Assembly: GCA_022843385.1 (NCBI GenBank)
Contig: JALHNT010000018.1
Location: 1 to 64,000 of the forward strand
Direction: 5' to 3'
DNA length: 64,000 bases
Origin: Anaerolineae bacterium
Lineage (GTDB): Bacteria; Chloroflexota; Anaerolineae; Aggregatilineales; Phototrophicaceae
Shown one piece after another: positions 7,824 through 17,360 of this stretch; within the stretch, counting starts at the first letter, position 1; each line of letters begins with the position of its first letter. The position numbers and the translations under genes are program-made. The notes below the pieces were generated by a model. That model did no database searches, was not told the origin of the DNA, and saw only the letters and a program-made list of their open reading frames with translations.

Positions 7824-9938
7824 TTAAGTGGTTTGGAAACGGGCGATCTCCCCCGCCGCCGGGCGGTTGTGCAGATACCAGAGACCTTCGTCCTGAATAT
7901 CCAGCACGTAGTGAAAGCGCGGCAGCGCGGCGATGATGTCGCGGTGCTGCTGGTTGAGATGTTGAAAAGCGGCATCCTCATGGAAGACATTCATGCCCTG
8001 CCGCTGGCTGAAGACCACCCGGATCGGACAGTTCTCAAATACCAGCCGCGCTTTCCCCTGCAAAAAGATCGACATCTGTTGATCCACCGCGATCAATTTT
8101 TTGCGTCGAGTACGGAAAGTCTTTGCCGCTTCAATCAGGAAGTCCAGCAGCGACGGATGGCGCATCAGGCGGTAGACCTCATCCACCGCGATAATGCGCG
8201 GCTGCTCGTCAATCAGGCTGTCACGCCGGATGGCGCTCAAGACCTGGGTATAGGCCAGCGCCTGTAAGATCGGGTCGCTTTCCAGTTCGTGGAAGCTGAA
8301 GACACGCGGCTCAATCCGTTCTCTGCCGCCGCGTGACAAATCCACATTGGTCGCGCCATTGAGGAATTCCGCCCAGGGTCCCGACCCGGTGCAGAGTCCG
8401 GCGATCTCATCCGCCAGATTTTTGGCGATGGGTTTGGTGGCTTCCTTGTCACCCAGTCCCGCAAGCACATCGCAGACCACATCGCAGGTCGGGGCAAGTT
8501 CAGGGCTGACTTTGTTGAGGTCAGGAAAACCGCGATATAGAATTTCCAGCGCCTCGCCCAGCAAACCGCGTTCGAGGTTCTCGCGCTGCGCCCCCGACAG
8601 GGTGCGTCCCAGTACCGTTTCGTAGATGCGCGTGACGTGCGAAACCTGCTCAATGAGGGTGGGAAACATCACATCCTGCGGATTGAGTTTGGTCGCCTTC
8701 GCGCTCATCACGTACCAGGGCAGACCGAAGGCATCCGCAATATGTCGCCCATGTCCCATCGGCTCGAGCAGGTCGAAGGGAATACCGTTCTCGGCATACT
8801 CGCGGGTCAGATAGCAGTTCAAACCAAAGGTTTTGCCGAAACCGCTGACTCCCACCCAGATTTCATGCGTGGCACGTTTATCGCGCCAGGAGTTATGGAA
8901 AACGGGGTAGGCTGCGCCCACCGCTTCCCCACGCAGGATGCCGTCCGTCGCCGACAGCTTGCGATAGCCGAGCGGTGACAGCATGACCGCCAGTTCGCGT
9001 GAGGTCACAGGCCAGGTCGTGGTCGGTACATTGATGTCTTTCGTTCGTTTGGCGGTGAAAAAGCCGACGGAACGAGCGAGTAACTCACCCACCTCCTGCC
9101 GCAGCGAGAACCACGCTCGTGTCTCGTTGATTACAGTTTGCACCCGTTCTTTGAGCGTGTTCAGGTCATCGGCGGCAATGGCGATGGTCAACTGAACCAT
9201 ATGCAGGGCATCGCCGTTGTTGATTTCCTGAAGGGCCTTGCGGCAGTCGGTGATGCGCTGCACCGAGCGGCTGTCTTCGCCTGTCGCGCCCGCCAGATGC
9301 ACCTGATACGCCTGGATGATGCCTTCGAGCGCATCAATCGCGGCATTACGGTCATAGGTCTTCGAGATGTCCACCGACAATGCCAGCGGGAAATTGAGCC
9401 GCAGCAGCGGCGGCAGGGGGCGGAAGAAGTTCCACGTCGCCGGAGCAAATTCATAGCTGGTCAGAATCGACCAGTAAGGACGACCACCCGGACGACCTGC
9501 CGGAGCCAGATGCCAGAAGGGGGTTTCGCGGATTTCGTAGCGTCCCTCGAACAGCGACGGCCACGCGCCTTCCGCCACCTGGGTTTCAAAAGCCGAAGCC
9601 ATGCCCCCTGCCAATGCACGCGGGTTCTGGTCGCTCCACAGCGCCATCCCGCACAATGCTCGTTGATATTCGGCACTGTCGTTCAGGCTCTCGAAGTGGC
9701 GGCGGTACTCCATCAACAGCGATCTGCGCTGCGGGTCGTCCACTTCCTGCGCCTTCCGGCTCAGGCTGCTGATTTTGTTGTTCAGTGTGGCGGGCATCTG
9801 CCAGCAGACGAAGCGTGCGGGTTCACGCAGCGTTCGCAGCCACGTTGAAAACCGTGCCTGGAGCGACTGCACCCCTTCTTCGGTGGCGTGCAGCATGATG
9901 TCGAAGGGTTCAATGACGAAGGTACGGACGGTAGTCAT
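7824..9938 (-). CDS. VirB4/TraC-type conjugative transfer ATPase
   Basis: The start is set at the ATG (MTTVRTF) that overlaps the stop of the upstream gene by one base (TGATG); a longer frame to 10025 would run back through that gene. The 704-residue product has the Walker A motif GVSGFGKT at about residue 375 and a Walker B stretch IIAVDEVYRLM at about 600, followed by the R-T-R-R-K motif region. This is the energising ATPase at the base of a type IV secretion channel. It lies in the order virB2-like, virB3/prgI-like, virB4, as in many conjugation operons. The N-terminal half is divergent from well-known VirB4 proteins. Confidence 0.9.
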   Translation of the reverse strand: MTTVRTFVIEPFDIMLHATEEGVQSLQARFSTWLRTLREPARFVCWQMPATLNNKISSLSRKAQEVDDPQRRSLLMEYRRHFESLNDSAEYQRALCGMALWSDQNPRALAGGMASAFETQVAEGAWPSLFEGRYEIRETPFWHLAPAGRPGGRPYWSILTSYEFAPATWNFFRPLPPLLRLNFPLALSVDISKTYDRNAAIDALEGIIQAYQVHLAGATGEDSRSVQRITDCRKALQEINNGDALHMVQLTIAIAADDLNTLKERVQTVINETRAWFSLRQEVGELLARSVGFFTAKRTKDINVPTTTWPVTSRELAVMLSPLGYRKLSATDGILRGEAVGAAYPVFHNSWRDKRATHEIWVGVSGFGKTFGLNCYLTREYAENGIPFDLLEPMGHGRHIADAFGLPWYVMSAKATKLNPQDVMFPTLIEQVSHVTRIYETVLGRTLSGAQRENLERGLLGEALEILYRGFPDLNKVSPELAPTCDVVCDVLAGLGDKEATKPIAKNLADEIAGLCTGSGPWAEFLNGATNVDLSRGGRERIEPRVFSFHELESDPILQALAYTQVLSAIRRDSLIDEQPRIIAVDEVYRLMRHPSLLDFLIEAAKTFRTRRKKLIAVDQQMSIFLQGKARLVFENCPIRVVFSQRQGMNVFHEDAAFQHLNQQHRDIIAALPRFHYVLDIQDEGLWYLHNRPAAGEIARFQTT

Positions 9939-10411
9939 CAGCGAATTGCCTCCGTCATCGGGGCATCCACAAACACCAGCCCATCGTTCCGATCTGCTTC
10001 CGCTGCACGGGCAAATGTCACCCACTCGCGCATGTCGATGTCATAGTTCGGTTGGGCAGGCGCAAAGACCACCGCTGCATCCAGCTTCACCAGTTCGATG
10101 GGCAGTTCCAGTGATTTCGCCAGACTGCCAAACAAGCCCTGCGTATCCCGCGCTGCCGCCAGCAGCAGCGACCCACGCACGCGGTACATCAGCCGCTGCC
10201 ACAGCGGAAGTCCGCCGCGTGTCCCGGTCATGATGAGGACGAAGATAGCAAGCGTCACGCCCGCCGGGATTGCCCACGCTGGCATGACGATGTTGCAAAC
10301 GGTGTAGGTCAAGCCGCCGCCCACACCACCCAGCAGCAGGCGTTTGAACGGGATGCCGAAAAAGCCCTTCTCATCCCGCAGCAGCACATGCGATTTGAAA
10401 TCAGCAGCCAT
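9938..10411 (-). CDS. VirB3/PrgI-like inner-membrane conjugation protein
   Basis: The 157-residue product has a short cytoplasmic N-terminus, two closely spaced membrane segments at about 25-45 and 48-64 (separated by a short turn), and a soluble C-terminal domain. This layout, together with its position directly before the VirB4 ATPase and after a pilin-like gene, matches the VirB3/TrbD/PrgI group of membrane anchors for VirB4. The start has AAGGA upstream with good spacing. Sequence identity to the family is not obvious by eye, so the assignment rests on topology and context. Confidence 0.75.
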   Translation of the reverse strand: MAADFKSHVLLRDEKGFFGIPFKRLLLGGVGGGLTYTVCNIVMPAWAIPAGVTLAIFVLIMTGTRGGLPLWQRLMYRVRGSLLLAAARDTQGLFGSLAKSLELPIELVKLDAAVVFAPAQPNYDIDMREWVTFARAAEADRNDGLVFVDAPMTEAIR

Positions 10412-10477
10412 GCAGTTCCTTTCAGATAGAAAAGGCGCGAAGCGCGGAAGCGCCTCGCGCTGCGTGTGGGATGGGGG
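10412..10477 (-). other. short spacer with GC-rich inverted repeat between virB2-like and virB3-like genes
   Basis: The 66-bp gap contains AGGCGC and GCGCCT around a short loop within a run of GCG repeats, so the transcript could form a hairpin. There is no T-run after it. A processing or attenuation site that lets the pilin be made in excess of the downstream proteins is possible but not shown. Confidence 0.35.
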
Positions 10478-10723
10478 TTAGGGTGCGCCGAAGGTGATGA
10501 GGGTGGTGACACTGGAGGCGAAGATGACGAAGAGCAAACCTACGACCACCTGGTTGGCGGCTTTAGGGTTGTCCTTCTTCCAGTCCCCAATAATGGGCCA
10601 GCTTGACCCCATATACATCAACCCCAGCCCTAAAAACCCGATGACGGCTGCGATGGGCGCGATGATCTGCGCCGCATCCCGGATGTCGTTGAACAACTGT
10701 TGAACAAACTCGGAAAGGTTCAA
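10478..10723 (-). CDS. VirB2/TrbC-like pilin or channel subunit
   Basis: The 81-residue product has two hydrophobic segments (about 19-40 and 57-77) joined by a short polar loop W-K-K-D-N-P-K-A, the typical shape of VirB2/TrbC pilins in type IV secretion. The start is a TTG with GAGGAG eight bases upstream; no better start is present. It is the first gene of the left transfer operon and lies about 180 bp downstream of a promoter block that is repeated near 17400. No cleavable signal peptide is clear. Confidence 0.75.
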   Translation of the reverse strand: MNLSEFVQQLFNDIRDAAQIIAPIAAVIGFLGLGLMYMGSSWPIIGDWKKDNPKAANQVVVGLLFVIFASSVTTLITFGAP

Positions 10724-10870
10724 GCGAGAAGCTCCTCACTCAGCTACAGATAAACAGATAAGGCAGCCGATGTGAAAGGTGCGTGCGCCATGACGAATGA
10801 GGGGGTCGCCTACGCCACTACCTGCGGGTTGAGGTCATCTGGCACGAAATCTTCTCCCGCACCGGCTGAA

Positions 10871-10957
10871 CTCAGCGTATCAAAGTGGGGGATGCAAACC
10901 GCTGTAGGATTACACTTTTAGCCCGTCAGTTTTGACAAATCGCCCGTTAAAATTACA
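10871..10957 (-). promoter_or_regulatory. promoter block 1 (copy of the block at 17361-17447), drives the virB2-like operon
   Basis: Reading on the minus strand, TTGTCA and TGTAAT stand 18 bp apart and form a plausible sigma-70 type promoter, with the predicted start of transcription near 10902. The whole 87-bp block aligns without gaps to 17361-17447; I count 68 identical positions, most of them concentrated in the promoter half. The gap 10724-11018 holds nothing else that I recognise. Conservation upstream of the -35 element suggests a shared activator or repressor site. Confidence 0.65.
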
Positions 10958-11018
10958 AAAATGCGGGGAACAGATGGGGAAGATGGGCTGAATGATCTTC
11001 AACCCATCCGTATTTGAG

Positions 11019-12719
11019 TCATGATCCGCGTGTCAGTTGAATGGCAAAACGATACTCACCCACCCCCATACTGGCGTAGGGTTCGCCGCCCCAGTACCAC
11101 ACCAGTGTCAAGTCTACCGCCTGCTCCGGCAGCAGGTCGAAGGGAGTCAACCCTTCGGCAGGGTTGCGGGGTCCGGGCGGTTCAGGTGCATAGCCGAGCG
11201 CCAGCCAGATGTCGTCCTGCGTGAAATGCAGGATTTCCGTCCGCCCGTTATAAATTCGCAGATGGGTCGTGATCTGCCCTTCCACATAAGTCACACTCAC
11301 CAGCCGCACATCCACCCCGTCATAGCGCAGGTCGAGCGGCGCAGTGGCAAACGAGAGGGTGAAGGATACACCGTTACCACCCGTATCGGTGATGACCCAC
11401 CGCCCGCTTTGCAGGGTATCTGGCACGATGTAACCCACTGATGCCGACAGCGCAGACAACGCCGGGATTTCCAGCGGCAGCGCATCAAAATCGGTGTAGG
11501 TCAGGGCAGCGTTGCCCGGTGTGTAAATCTGCCCGCCCGCGTCCACAAATTCCACCCGCCATGCCGTCGTATCCAACGCCTCCATACCTGCCAGCACTTC
11601 ATAATTCAGCAGCAGGTACTGGCTGTCGGCAGGTAAATCGGGCTGTTCAGCCAGCAAGTGAGCATCCTGTAACGTAATGGCTGCATCCCCTAATGGAAGC
11701 TGTTCACCAACTCCGCCCTCTTGAAGGGTGATATCCATGCCAATAACCTGCCCATCGCGGGAGAGTTCCTGTTCTGGTGGGTAGGTCGCCGTGACCAGCG
11801 TCCGGGTCGCCGTTGGCAGTCCATCCTCATCCGTTTCACCAATCAGCAGCAGCACTAACCCCGGACTGACCTGACGGAAGATGCTCGTCTCACTGCGGCG
11901 GACTTCACGGCGCTCATCAAACTCAAAGCGCAGCACCGCGCCGGTATTCATCGTCAGCAAAAAGGATGCGCCTGTGCCGATGTCGTCGAAGTAAGACTTG
12001 TTCTCCTCCGACCAGGGGATGCCAATCACCGGACGCACCGACATGCCGTTCACAAAAGATGCCGTATCGGGATTAAGGTCGAAACGCCATTCGGAAGCCT
12101 GCACGCGGCGGCGCTGCACCACCCAGACACGCGGCGCATCCCCATCCGGCAGAATCACCTGCAAGTTGACCGGATACGCCACTTCGCGCCCACTGTCGCC
12201 GCCCTGAATCACATCATCCTGTGCTTCCAATGCTAACGGCGTTGGAGTCGGGCTGACCAGTGGGGTTGGCGTGGGACTGATTTCCGGTGTCGCCTCCACC
12301 TCTCCGGCAGAACGTCCACCGAGTAATCTGGTGAACATGACGCCAAAGAACAGCAGCGCCGCCAGTCCTACCGCGAGCATCACCTTTGGGGATGGTTTAC
12401 CGGAAGCGGGTCTGACTTCATCCTCCGGCGCATCCAGTACCACATTGTGTTTGGCAGCATCCTGCACTCGGCCGGGTGTCCGTGCCCAGCGCGACCCTAC
12501 CGGGACAAGTGCGGCTTCGTCATACCGTTTGAGCAGTTCGGCAGCGACCTGTCGTTCCAATTCATCCGAACCCACCGCACCCGCCGTGCGGACTTCACGT
12601 TCGTAGGCGGCTTTATAGGCACGCTGGCGATCCGTCGGAACGAGTTCCCACAGGGCGTGAAGCTCACTCAGGGACAGCCCGCGCAGTTCTTCAAGAGGGT
12701 GAAAACGCAGAACATCCAT
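11019..12719 (-). CDS. single-anchor membrane protein with Pro/Thr stalk and large outer domain
   Basis: The 566-residue product begins with a soluble cytoplasmic part of about 110 residues (helical, charged), then a membrane segment at about 113-135, then a Pro/Thr linker (SPTPTPLVSPTPTPL) and an outer domain of about 390 residues that is rich in beta-strands. I do not recognise the outer domain. The gene overlaps the stop of the VirB6-like gene by one base. An inner-membrane protein with a VirB8- or VirB10-like scaffold role would fit the position and topology, but no sequence motif proves this. Confidence 0.75.
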   Translation of the reverse strand: MDVLRFHPLEELRGLSLSELHALWELVPTDRQRAYKAAYEREVRTAGAVGSDELERQVAAELLKRYDEAALVPVGSRWARTPGRVQDAAKHNVVLDAPEDEVRPASGKPSPKVMLAVGLAALLFFGVMFTRLLGGRSAGEVEATPEISPTPTPLVSPTPTPLALEAQDDVIQGGDSGREVAYPVNLQVILPDGDAPRVWVVQRRRVQASEWRFDLNPDTASFVNGMSVRPVIGIPWSEENKSYFDDIGTGASFLLTMNTGAVLRFEFDERREVRRSETSIFRQVSPGLVLLLIGETDEDGLPTATRTLVTATYPPEQELSRDGQVIGMDITLQEGGVGEQLPLGDAAITLQDAHLLAEQPDLPADSQYLLLNYEVLAGMEALDTTAWRVEFVDAGGQIYTPGNAALTYTDFDALPLEIPALSALSASVGYIVPDTLQSGRWVITDTGGNGVSFTLSFATAPLDLRYDGVDVRLVSVTYVEGQITTHLRIYNGRTEILHFTQDDIWLALGYAPEPPGPRNPAEGLTPFDLLPEQAVDLTLVWYWGGEPYASMGVGEYRFAIQLTRGS

Positions 12720-15391
12720 TATGAACTCCCTCCGATCACGCTGCCGCTGCCACCGAGGGCTGCCTGCTTCCGCATGGCTTCGGTGTAGGCAGAATCACCC
12801 TCATCCTGGAGTGCTTCGACAGTCACATCCACCTGCGGCTCAACGGTGATGTCGGGTTCGACTTCGATGTGTGGTTGGATAACCGGCTGAACATTCGTCT
12901 GCGGCACCGCCATCATCCCAAACGCTGTGATTTCATTGGGCAACATCTGGGCGCTGTGTTCCAGCCGGTTGACTTCTTCGCGGGCGGTGTCGTAGGACAG
13001 GTTGCCGTCAGCCCGTACCTGCTCGACCAGTGCGGTTCGGGTCTGGTCGGTCAGATGACCATCCGGCGACGACTTAACTTCGCGCACCACCTGTTCCGCC
13101 TGTGTGCCGGAAATCCCGGTTCGCAGCGCCTGATCCGCAAACAGCCCAAAGCGTGACAAATCTTCCTGCACCGGCGGTTTCTCACCGCCAACCGGCATGA
13201 CCCCCAGCGCCCGCGCCATACGATCCGCTACTGTCAAATGGTCAGTACCACCAGCGGCTGGCTGCCCGTTCTGGACGCGCTCCATCTGCATCCCCCGGAT
13301 GACATCACCCATGACTCCCGCAACATCGCCGCTACCGGATACCTTCAACTGTCCCAGCATGACCTGCATTTGCAGGCGGGCGACATTTGCCAGCGCCTCG
13401 GCACTCGCTTCCAGCCGCGCCGCCACCTGGTCGAAGCGGCTCATGTCGGACTTGCCATCGCGCTCGATCATGGCCCCCAGCGTCGAGTGCGTGCCGGTGG
13501 AGGCTTTCAGCGCATCTGAAACGTGCTGTTCCATCTCTTCGCTGTTCATCTCCGCCGCGTAATCGCTCTTGTCCTGTCTCCGTCGAGGATCGGACTTATC
13601 CTCACCACCTTCATTCAAAGGCACTGCTGCCACAGGCGTGAACATCCCCATGCGCCGCGCTCTGGCAGGGGTGAAGCTGGAAACCATCTCACCGTTCTCG
13701 TCCTCAAACCAGTCCGCATCGTTTTGCGGACGTGCGCCGCGTTTGCGCTTCGCGTCTTTCGGCAGTGTCCAGCCTTCCAGCGCTTCGCCGACTGCCGGAA
13801 CCAGCATCGGACGCGAGACCAGCCGCCCGTATTCGTCGTACTCCGCTTTTGCCGGGTCGCGGTCACTCAACAGTGCCGCACCCACTAACGGTGCAGCCGC
13901 ACGCCCGATGACCGGGATAGTGCGTGCCACCTGCCGCGTCGCAGCGCCTTCGGTGAACTGCTCGGCTGCGTCGCCTAACGCTGTGCCACGCACACCGGGC
14001 AGATGCGTCAGCGTTCGCGCCGCATTACTCAAGTTGCCAAACCCGCCGAACATCAACCCGGCGGTCTGGGCAGTGGTCGCGCCGTTATTGAGGGCATTCA
14101 TGCCCGCCAGCGCATTCGACCCCATACTGGTCATGAGCGATGCACCGCCTGTCGCAGCAGCAGTTGCTCCCGTCACGGCAGCCGAGGTGACTGAACCGGG
14201 CGACAGCAGCACATTGCCCGACACCTGACCCATCGCGTTGAACAGGCGGTTGAAGCTGTTCCAGACGGCTTTAATGCCTGACCACATCGTAATCACAATG
14301 AAGACCAGACAGATCAAGCCGATGCCAATAATGGCGGCGGCGCTGCCGGTTGCCGCACCTGCCAGGAAGAAACCGATCACCAGCGCCTGAATCAGGGCAA
14401 TAATGGTGGTCTGAACAATGAGTTCAATCCACTGGTTGATGATGCTGTGGGCAATGCTTTCGGTGCGCTTGAAAAAGGCAAACAGAATCGCCACACCAAA
14501 CGAGACAAAGGTGATGCCCATCGCAATCGTAATCAGCAGATGCACGATCTGTTCTACCAGCCCGAACAGCAGCAGCGGCCACGCCGTCAGCGCCCGCTGT
14601 TGGGACGAGCCTGCCATTGACACCGCACGATCACGGTCTGAGTCTTCCACCTCGTCCCAGGTGATAGGGGAAACGTTATGGTCGAAGTAGTTGCCTTCCA
14701 TGTTCCAGTCCATCGGGACAACCGATGTGCCGCCTTCGCCTGCCCACGTTGAGGGGTTAGGATTTTGTAGATAGATACTGCAGCCGGGGGAATAGACAGG
14801 CTGGGGATAGCCCATCACGTCCTGAGCGTGACCACGCAAATACGCCATCGCAATATCCAGCCCATCAATCGGTCCGGGTCCTGTCGCTCCCGGCAGATAC
14901 ACGTCGAACTGGTCGCACAGCGGTCCTAAATCCAGATCGTTGGAATCGACCTGCGCCAGCGATGAAAAATCTCCGGCATTGTCGTCCAGTCCCTGAAGCA
15001 CGCTCAGGTACATCAACTGACTGATGTTCAGCCGAAAGGTGTTCATGCCCTGATAGAAACTCGGTCCAATCGTGAAGAACATCACGCCTGCCACATACCA
15101 CATGATGGCGCTGCGGGGCGCAACGACATCCAATCGGATGAACGCTGCCAACAGGTAAGTGATCCCCAGCACCAGCAGCGCGACGACAAACACCACGCTG
15201 ATGGCAAGGCTCAGACTGTTGTTAGTCTGCGCGATAATCGGCATGAAGGCGTTTTCGATGAGCCACTGGTTCACCAGCTTGATGGTGTAACCCGCCATCA
15301 GGACTGCTTCTTGCAGACTCCAGTGAACTCCGGCGATCAGGACGATGACGCTGTAAAACAGTTCATCAATCATCCGGGCAAAATCAGGCAT
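12719..15391 (-). CDS. VirB6/TrbL-like polytopic conjugation protein
   Basis: The 890-residue product has hydrophobic segments in its first 90 residues, around 95-115, and a cluster at about 270-390 (for example WPLLLFGLVEQIVHLLITIA), followed by a Gly/Ala/Thr-rich stretch and a long charged cytoplasmic tail with Asp/Glu/Arg. This is the pattern of VirB6/TrbL membrane proteins, which form part of the inner-membrane channel; enlarged tails are common in the family. A segment of about 150 residues between the membrane groups (about 120-265) probably lies outside the membrane. The gene is second in its operon after the stalk proteins in transcription order. Confidence 0.8.
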   Translation of the reverse strand: MPDFARMIDELFYSVIVLIAGVHWSLQEAVLMAGYTIKLVNQWLIENAFMPIIAQTNNSLSLAISVVFVVALLVLGITYLLAAFIRLDVVAPRSAIMWYVAGVMFFTIGPSFYQGMNTFRLNISQLMYLSVLQGLDDNAGDFSSLAQVDSNDLDLGPLCDQFDVYLPGATGPGPIDGLDIAMAYLRGHAQDVMGYPQPVYSPGCSIYLQNPNPSTWAGEGGTSVVPMDWNMEGNYFDHNVSPITWDEVEDSDRDRAVSMAGSSQQRALTAWPLLLFGLVEQIVHLLITIAMGITFVSFGVAILFAFFKRTESIAHSIINQWIELIVQTTIIALIQALVIGFFLAGAATGSAAAIIGIGLICLVFIVITMWSGIKAVWNSFNRLFNAMGQVSGNVLLSPGSVTSAAVTGATAAATGGASLMTSMGSNALAGMNALNNGATTAQTAGLMFGGFGNLSNAARTLTHLPGVRGTALGDAAEQFTEGAATRQVARTIPVIGRAAAPLVGAALLSDRDPAKAEYDEYGRLVSRPMLVPAVGEALEGWTLPKDAKRKRGARPQNDADWFEDENGEMVSSFTPARARRMGMFTPVAAVPLNEGGEDKSDPRRRQDKSDYAAEMNSEEMEQHVSDALKASTGTHSTLGAMIERDGKSDMSRFDQVAARLEASAEALANVARLQMQVMLGQLKVSGSGDVAGVMGDVIRGMQMERVQNGQPAAGGTDHLTVADRMARALGVMPVGGEKPPVQEDLSRFGLFADQALRTGISGTQAEQVVREVKSSPDGHLTDQTRTALVEQVRADGNLSYDTAREEVNRLEHSAQMLPNEITAFGMMAVPQTNVQPVIQPHIEVEPDITVEPQVDVTVEALQDEGDSAYTEAMRKQAALGGSGSVIGGSS

Positions 15392-15406
15392 GGTTGCTCC
15401 TTTCCT

Positions 15407-16099
15407 CTAATCGGCGACATCGCCGGAGCAGTACGGATTGGCAGCATTGACCCAGGTGATGCGATTGCCACCCTCGCCGTCCAGCAGATAGGCAAACTGG
15501 TTTACGCTCCCGGCGGGAATGTATGCCGCCAGACGATATACTCGCGTCGAGCCGGGTGTCAGCGGGTCATAGTTTTCATTTGTGAAGCCTGCCGCCGCCA
15601 TCGCCACTTCCGAGGTTTGCCATGTCCCCGTCTGTTCGCCGCTGACGGTAGTTATATGGGTGATGACCATCAGCGCGACGGGGATAGTCTCGTAGGTTGC
15701 GCTGCCCAGATTGCGGATTTCCAGCCGCCACATCACCAGATTGCGTGGACTGCCCCCTAACGGCGGGGCTGGCTGGCTTTGCACATTTTGCAGGCGGAAA
15801 CGCAGACGCAGCGGCGCACCGGACTGCCCGACAAAGACCGCATCCCCGACATAGAAATCCTGCGGTGGGGTGATGGTATAGGGGGTCGGCGGCGGTGGCA
15901 GCGTCGGTATGGGCGTTCCTGCCAGCGTGGTGGCGGTTGCCTGCGGTACGCTGGTCGGGCAGGTGTAGGAAGCCAGGTCGGTCACGATGGTGCCGCACGC
16001 TAAAACCGCGAACAGCAGCATGACCGGCGCGACCAGCAGATAAATTGAGCGCAGCAGCATCGAATGCTGCACCTGCGTCAGGGACAGTTCATTTTTCAT
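15407..16099 (-). CDS. membrane-anchored secreted protein with Pro/Thr linker
   Basis: The start is placed at the sixth codon of the longest frame because GAGG lies nine bases upstream of that ATG; a frame from 16114 is the alternative. The product has one N-terminal hydrophobic segment (LLRSIYLLVAPVMLLFAVLA), a linker rich in Thr and Pro (about 50-75), and an outer beta-rich domain of about 150 residues. A cysteine pair (near residue 47 and near the C-terminus) could form a disulfide outside the cell. I do not recognise the domain. It is tightly linked to the stalk protein upstream and the VirB6-like gene downstream. Confidence 0.7.
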   Translation of the reverse strand: MKNELSLTQVQHSMLLRSIYLLVAPVMLLFAVLACGTIVTDLASYTCPTSVPQATATTLAGTPIPTLPPPPTPYTITPPQDFYVGDAVFVGQSGAPLRLRFRLQNVQSQPAPPLGGSPRNLVMWRLEIRNLGSATYETIPVALMVITHITTVSGEQTGTWQTSEVAMAAAGFTNENYDPLTPGSTRVYRLAAYIPAGSVNQFAYLLDGEGGNRITWVNAANPYCSGDVAD

Positions 16100-16114
16100 C
16101 ACATTGAGCCTCAT

Positions 16115-17335
16115 TTAAGGAATTAGACCGGGCTGGTTGCCAGGGGTGAGCAGCAGCGTGAACCGCACATTGCCACCGCGACGGCTGTTAGGAAGCTGCC
16201 AGACCTTGCCGAAATACGGCACGACCACCCGGGAATGGGCGGAAGTCACGACCTGTAATTGGGCAAAGCCGCTGCTGTCGGTGAATGCCTGCGCGATGAC
16301 GCGGTTGGTTCCGACCTCGACCACCCGCACCGAAATGCCCGACACGCCTTCCGCCGGATCAACGGCGCGGTTGCCATTTTCGTCGTAGGCGATGACGACC
16401 GAGACCGTCACCAATGCGGGTGGAATCGGGGTCGTGGTCGCCTGCACCGTCGGCGGCGCGCCGACTAATTCCACACCAGCGGCTGGCATGGGCTGAGGGG
16501 TTGGCGTGTAAGTCTCCATTGGCGGCGGGATGATGAGGGTGTTCGCTGTCCCTCGGAACACCTGCACCGCATCCAGCGCCAGCACATAGCCTTCGCTCTG
16601 CGGATTGCGCTGCTGGGCGCTGCGCAGTTCCAGTGTGTGTGTCCCGCGTCCAACGGTGTAGACCCGTGTGCCGGGAAACGCCAGTTCCGGCGCGAAAGCA
16701 TCTACCGTGTCGATGACCACGCCATCCACCACCAGCTGAAAGATGCCCATATTGCGGGCGGCAACGTAGCGGATCCGCAGTCCTTCGCCTTCAAAGCTGA
16801 AGCTGGCGTAGCTCTGCACGTTTTCGCTGCGGTGATACTGTCCCCGACTGGCATTGGCGTGCAGACGCGGCTCCCAGGGCGTGCTGTAATGCACCGCCGG
16901 ATTGTCCGACTCGAAGCTGTACCAGCCTTCATAGGGCGGTGGTTCGTTCGTTGCATCCGGCAGCGGTTCGATGGGCTGCGGCGGCGCAGACAGCAGGATC
17001 GTGCCGTATGGAAAATCCGTCGCTGTGGGCGGGATATACACACCCGGCATGACCGCGCTAATTTCGACCACCCGCGTTGAGAGCGTCGGGGTCAGCGTTG
17101 GCGTGAAGGTTGCCGTCGGTGTCGCGGTGTAGGTAGGTGTCAGTGTCACCGTTGCGGTAGGCGTATTTGTCGCTGATGGTGTGCGCGTTGGCGTATCCGA
17201 GGGAGTCAGCGAAGGCAGCACCATCAGGGTCGGCAGCGCCGCTGCTGCCTGGTCGCGCTGCTCAAATAACAGGTAAAAGACCGTGCCCCACGTCATCAGG
17301 CACAGTACCGCCAGCATCCACAAAAAACGCCGCAT
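16115..17335 (-). CDS. surface stalk protein with Thr/Pro repeat, sugar-binding-like and Cna-B-like domains
   Basis: The 406-residue product opens with an uncleaved anchor or signal segment (MLAVLCLMTWGTVFYLLF), followed by about 45 residues of Thr/Pro/Ser repeats. A beta-rich module at about 140-265 (YSFESDNPAVHYS... then RGTHTLELRS) resembles galactose-binding-like folds. After a second Pro/Thr linker, residues about 300-390 contain YDENGNRAVDPAEGVSGISV, a calcium-type D-x-N-x-N loop typical of SdrD/Cna-B surface domains. It is the first gene behind promoter block 2. The design suits a protein that projects from the cell and meets a partner surface; a mating adhesin is an inference. Confidence 0.75.
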   Translation of the reverse strand: MRRFLWMLAVLCLMTWGTVFYLLFEQRDQAAAALPTLMVLPSLTPSDTPTRTPSATNTPTATVTLTPTYTATPTATFTPTLTPTLSTRVVEISAVMPGVYIPPTATDFPYGTILLSAPPQPIEPLPDATNEPPPYEGWYSFESDNPAVHYSTPWEPRLHANASRGQYHRSENVQSYASFSFEGEGLRIRYVAARNMGIFQLVVDGVVIDTVDAFAPELAFPGTRVYTVGRGTHTLELRSAQQRNPQSEGYVLALDAVQVFRGTANTLIIPPPMETYTPTPQPMPAAGVELVGAPPTVQATTTPIPPALVTVSVVIAYDENGNRAVDPAEGVSGISVRVVEVGTNRVIAQAFTDSSGFAQLQVVTSAHSRVVVPYFGKVWQLPNSRRGGNVRFTLLLTPGNQPGLIP

Positions 17336-17360
17336 TCGTCACCTCCGTCTCTCACTGAGA

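Noticed and set aside
9938..10025. N-terminal extension of the VirB4 frame
   Set aside because: It would overlap the VirB3-like gene in another frame and has no ribosome site; the ATG at 9938 overlaps the upstream stop by one base.
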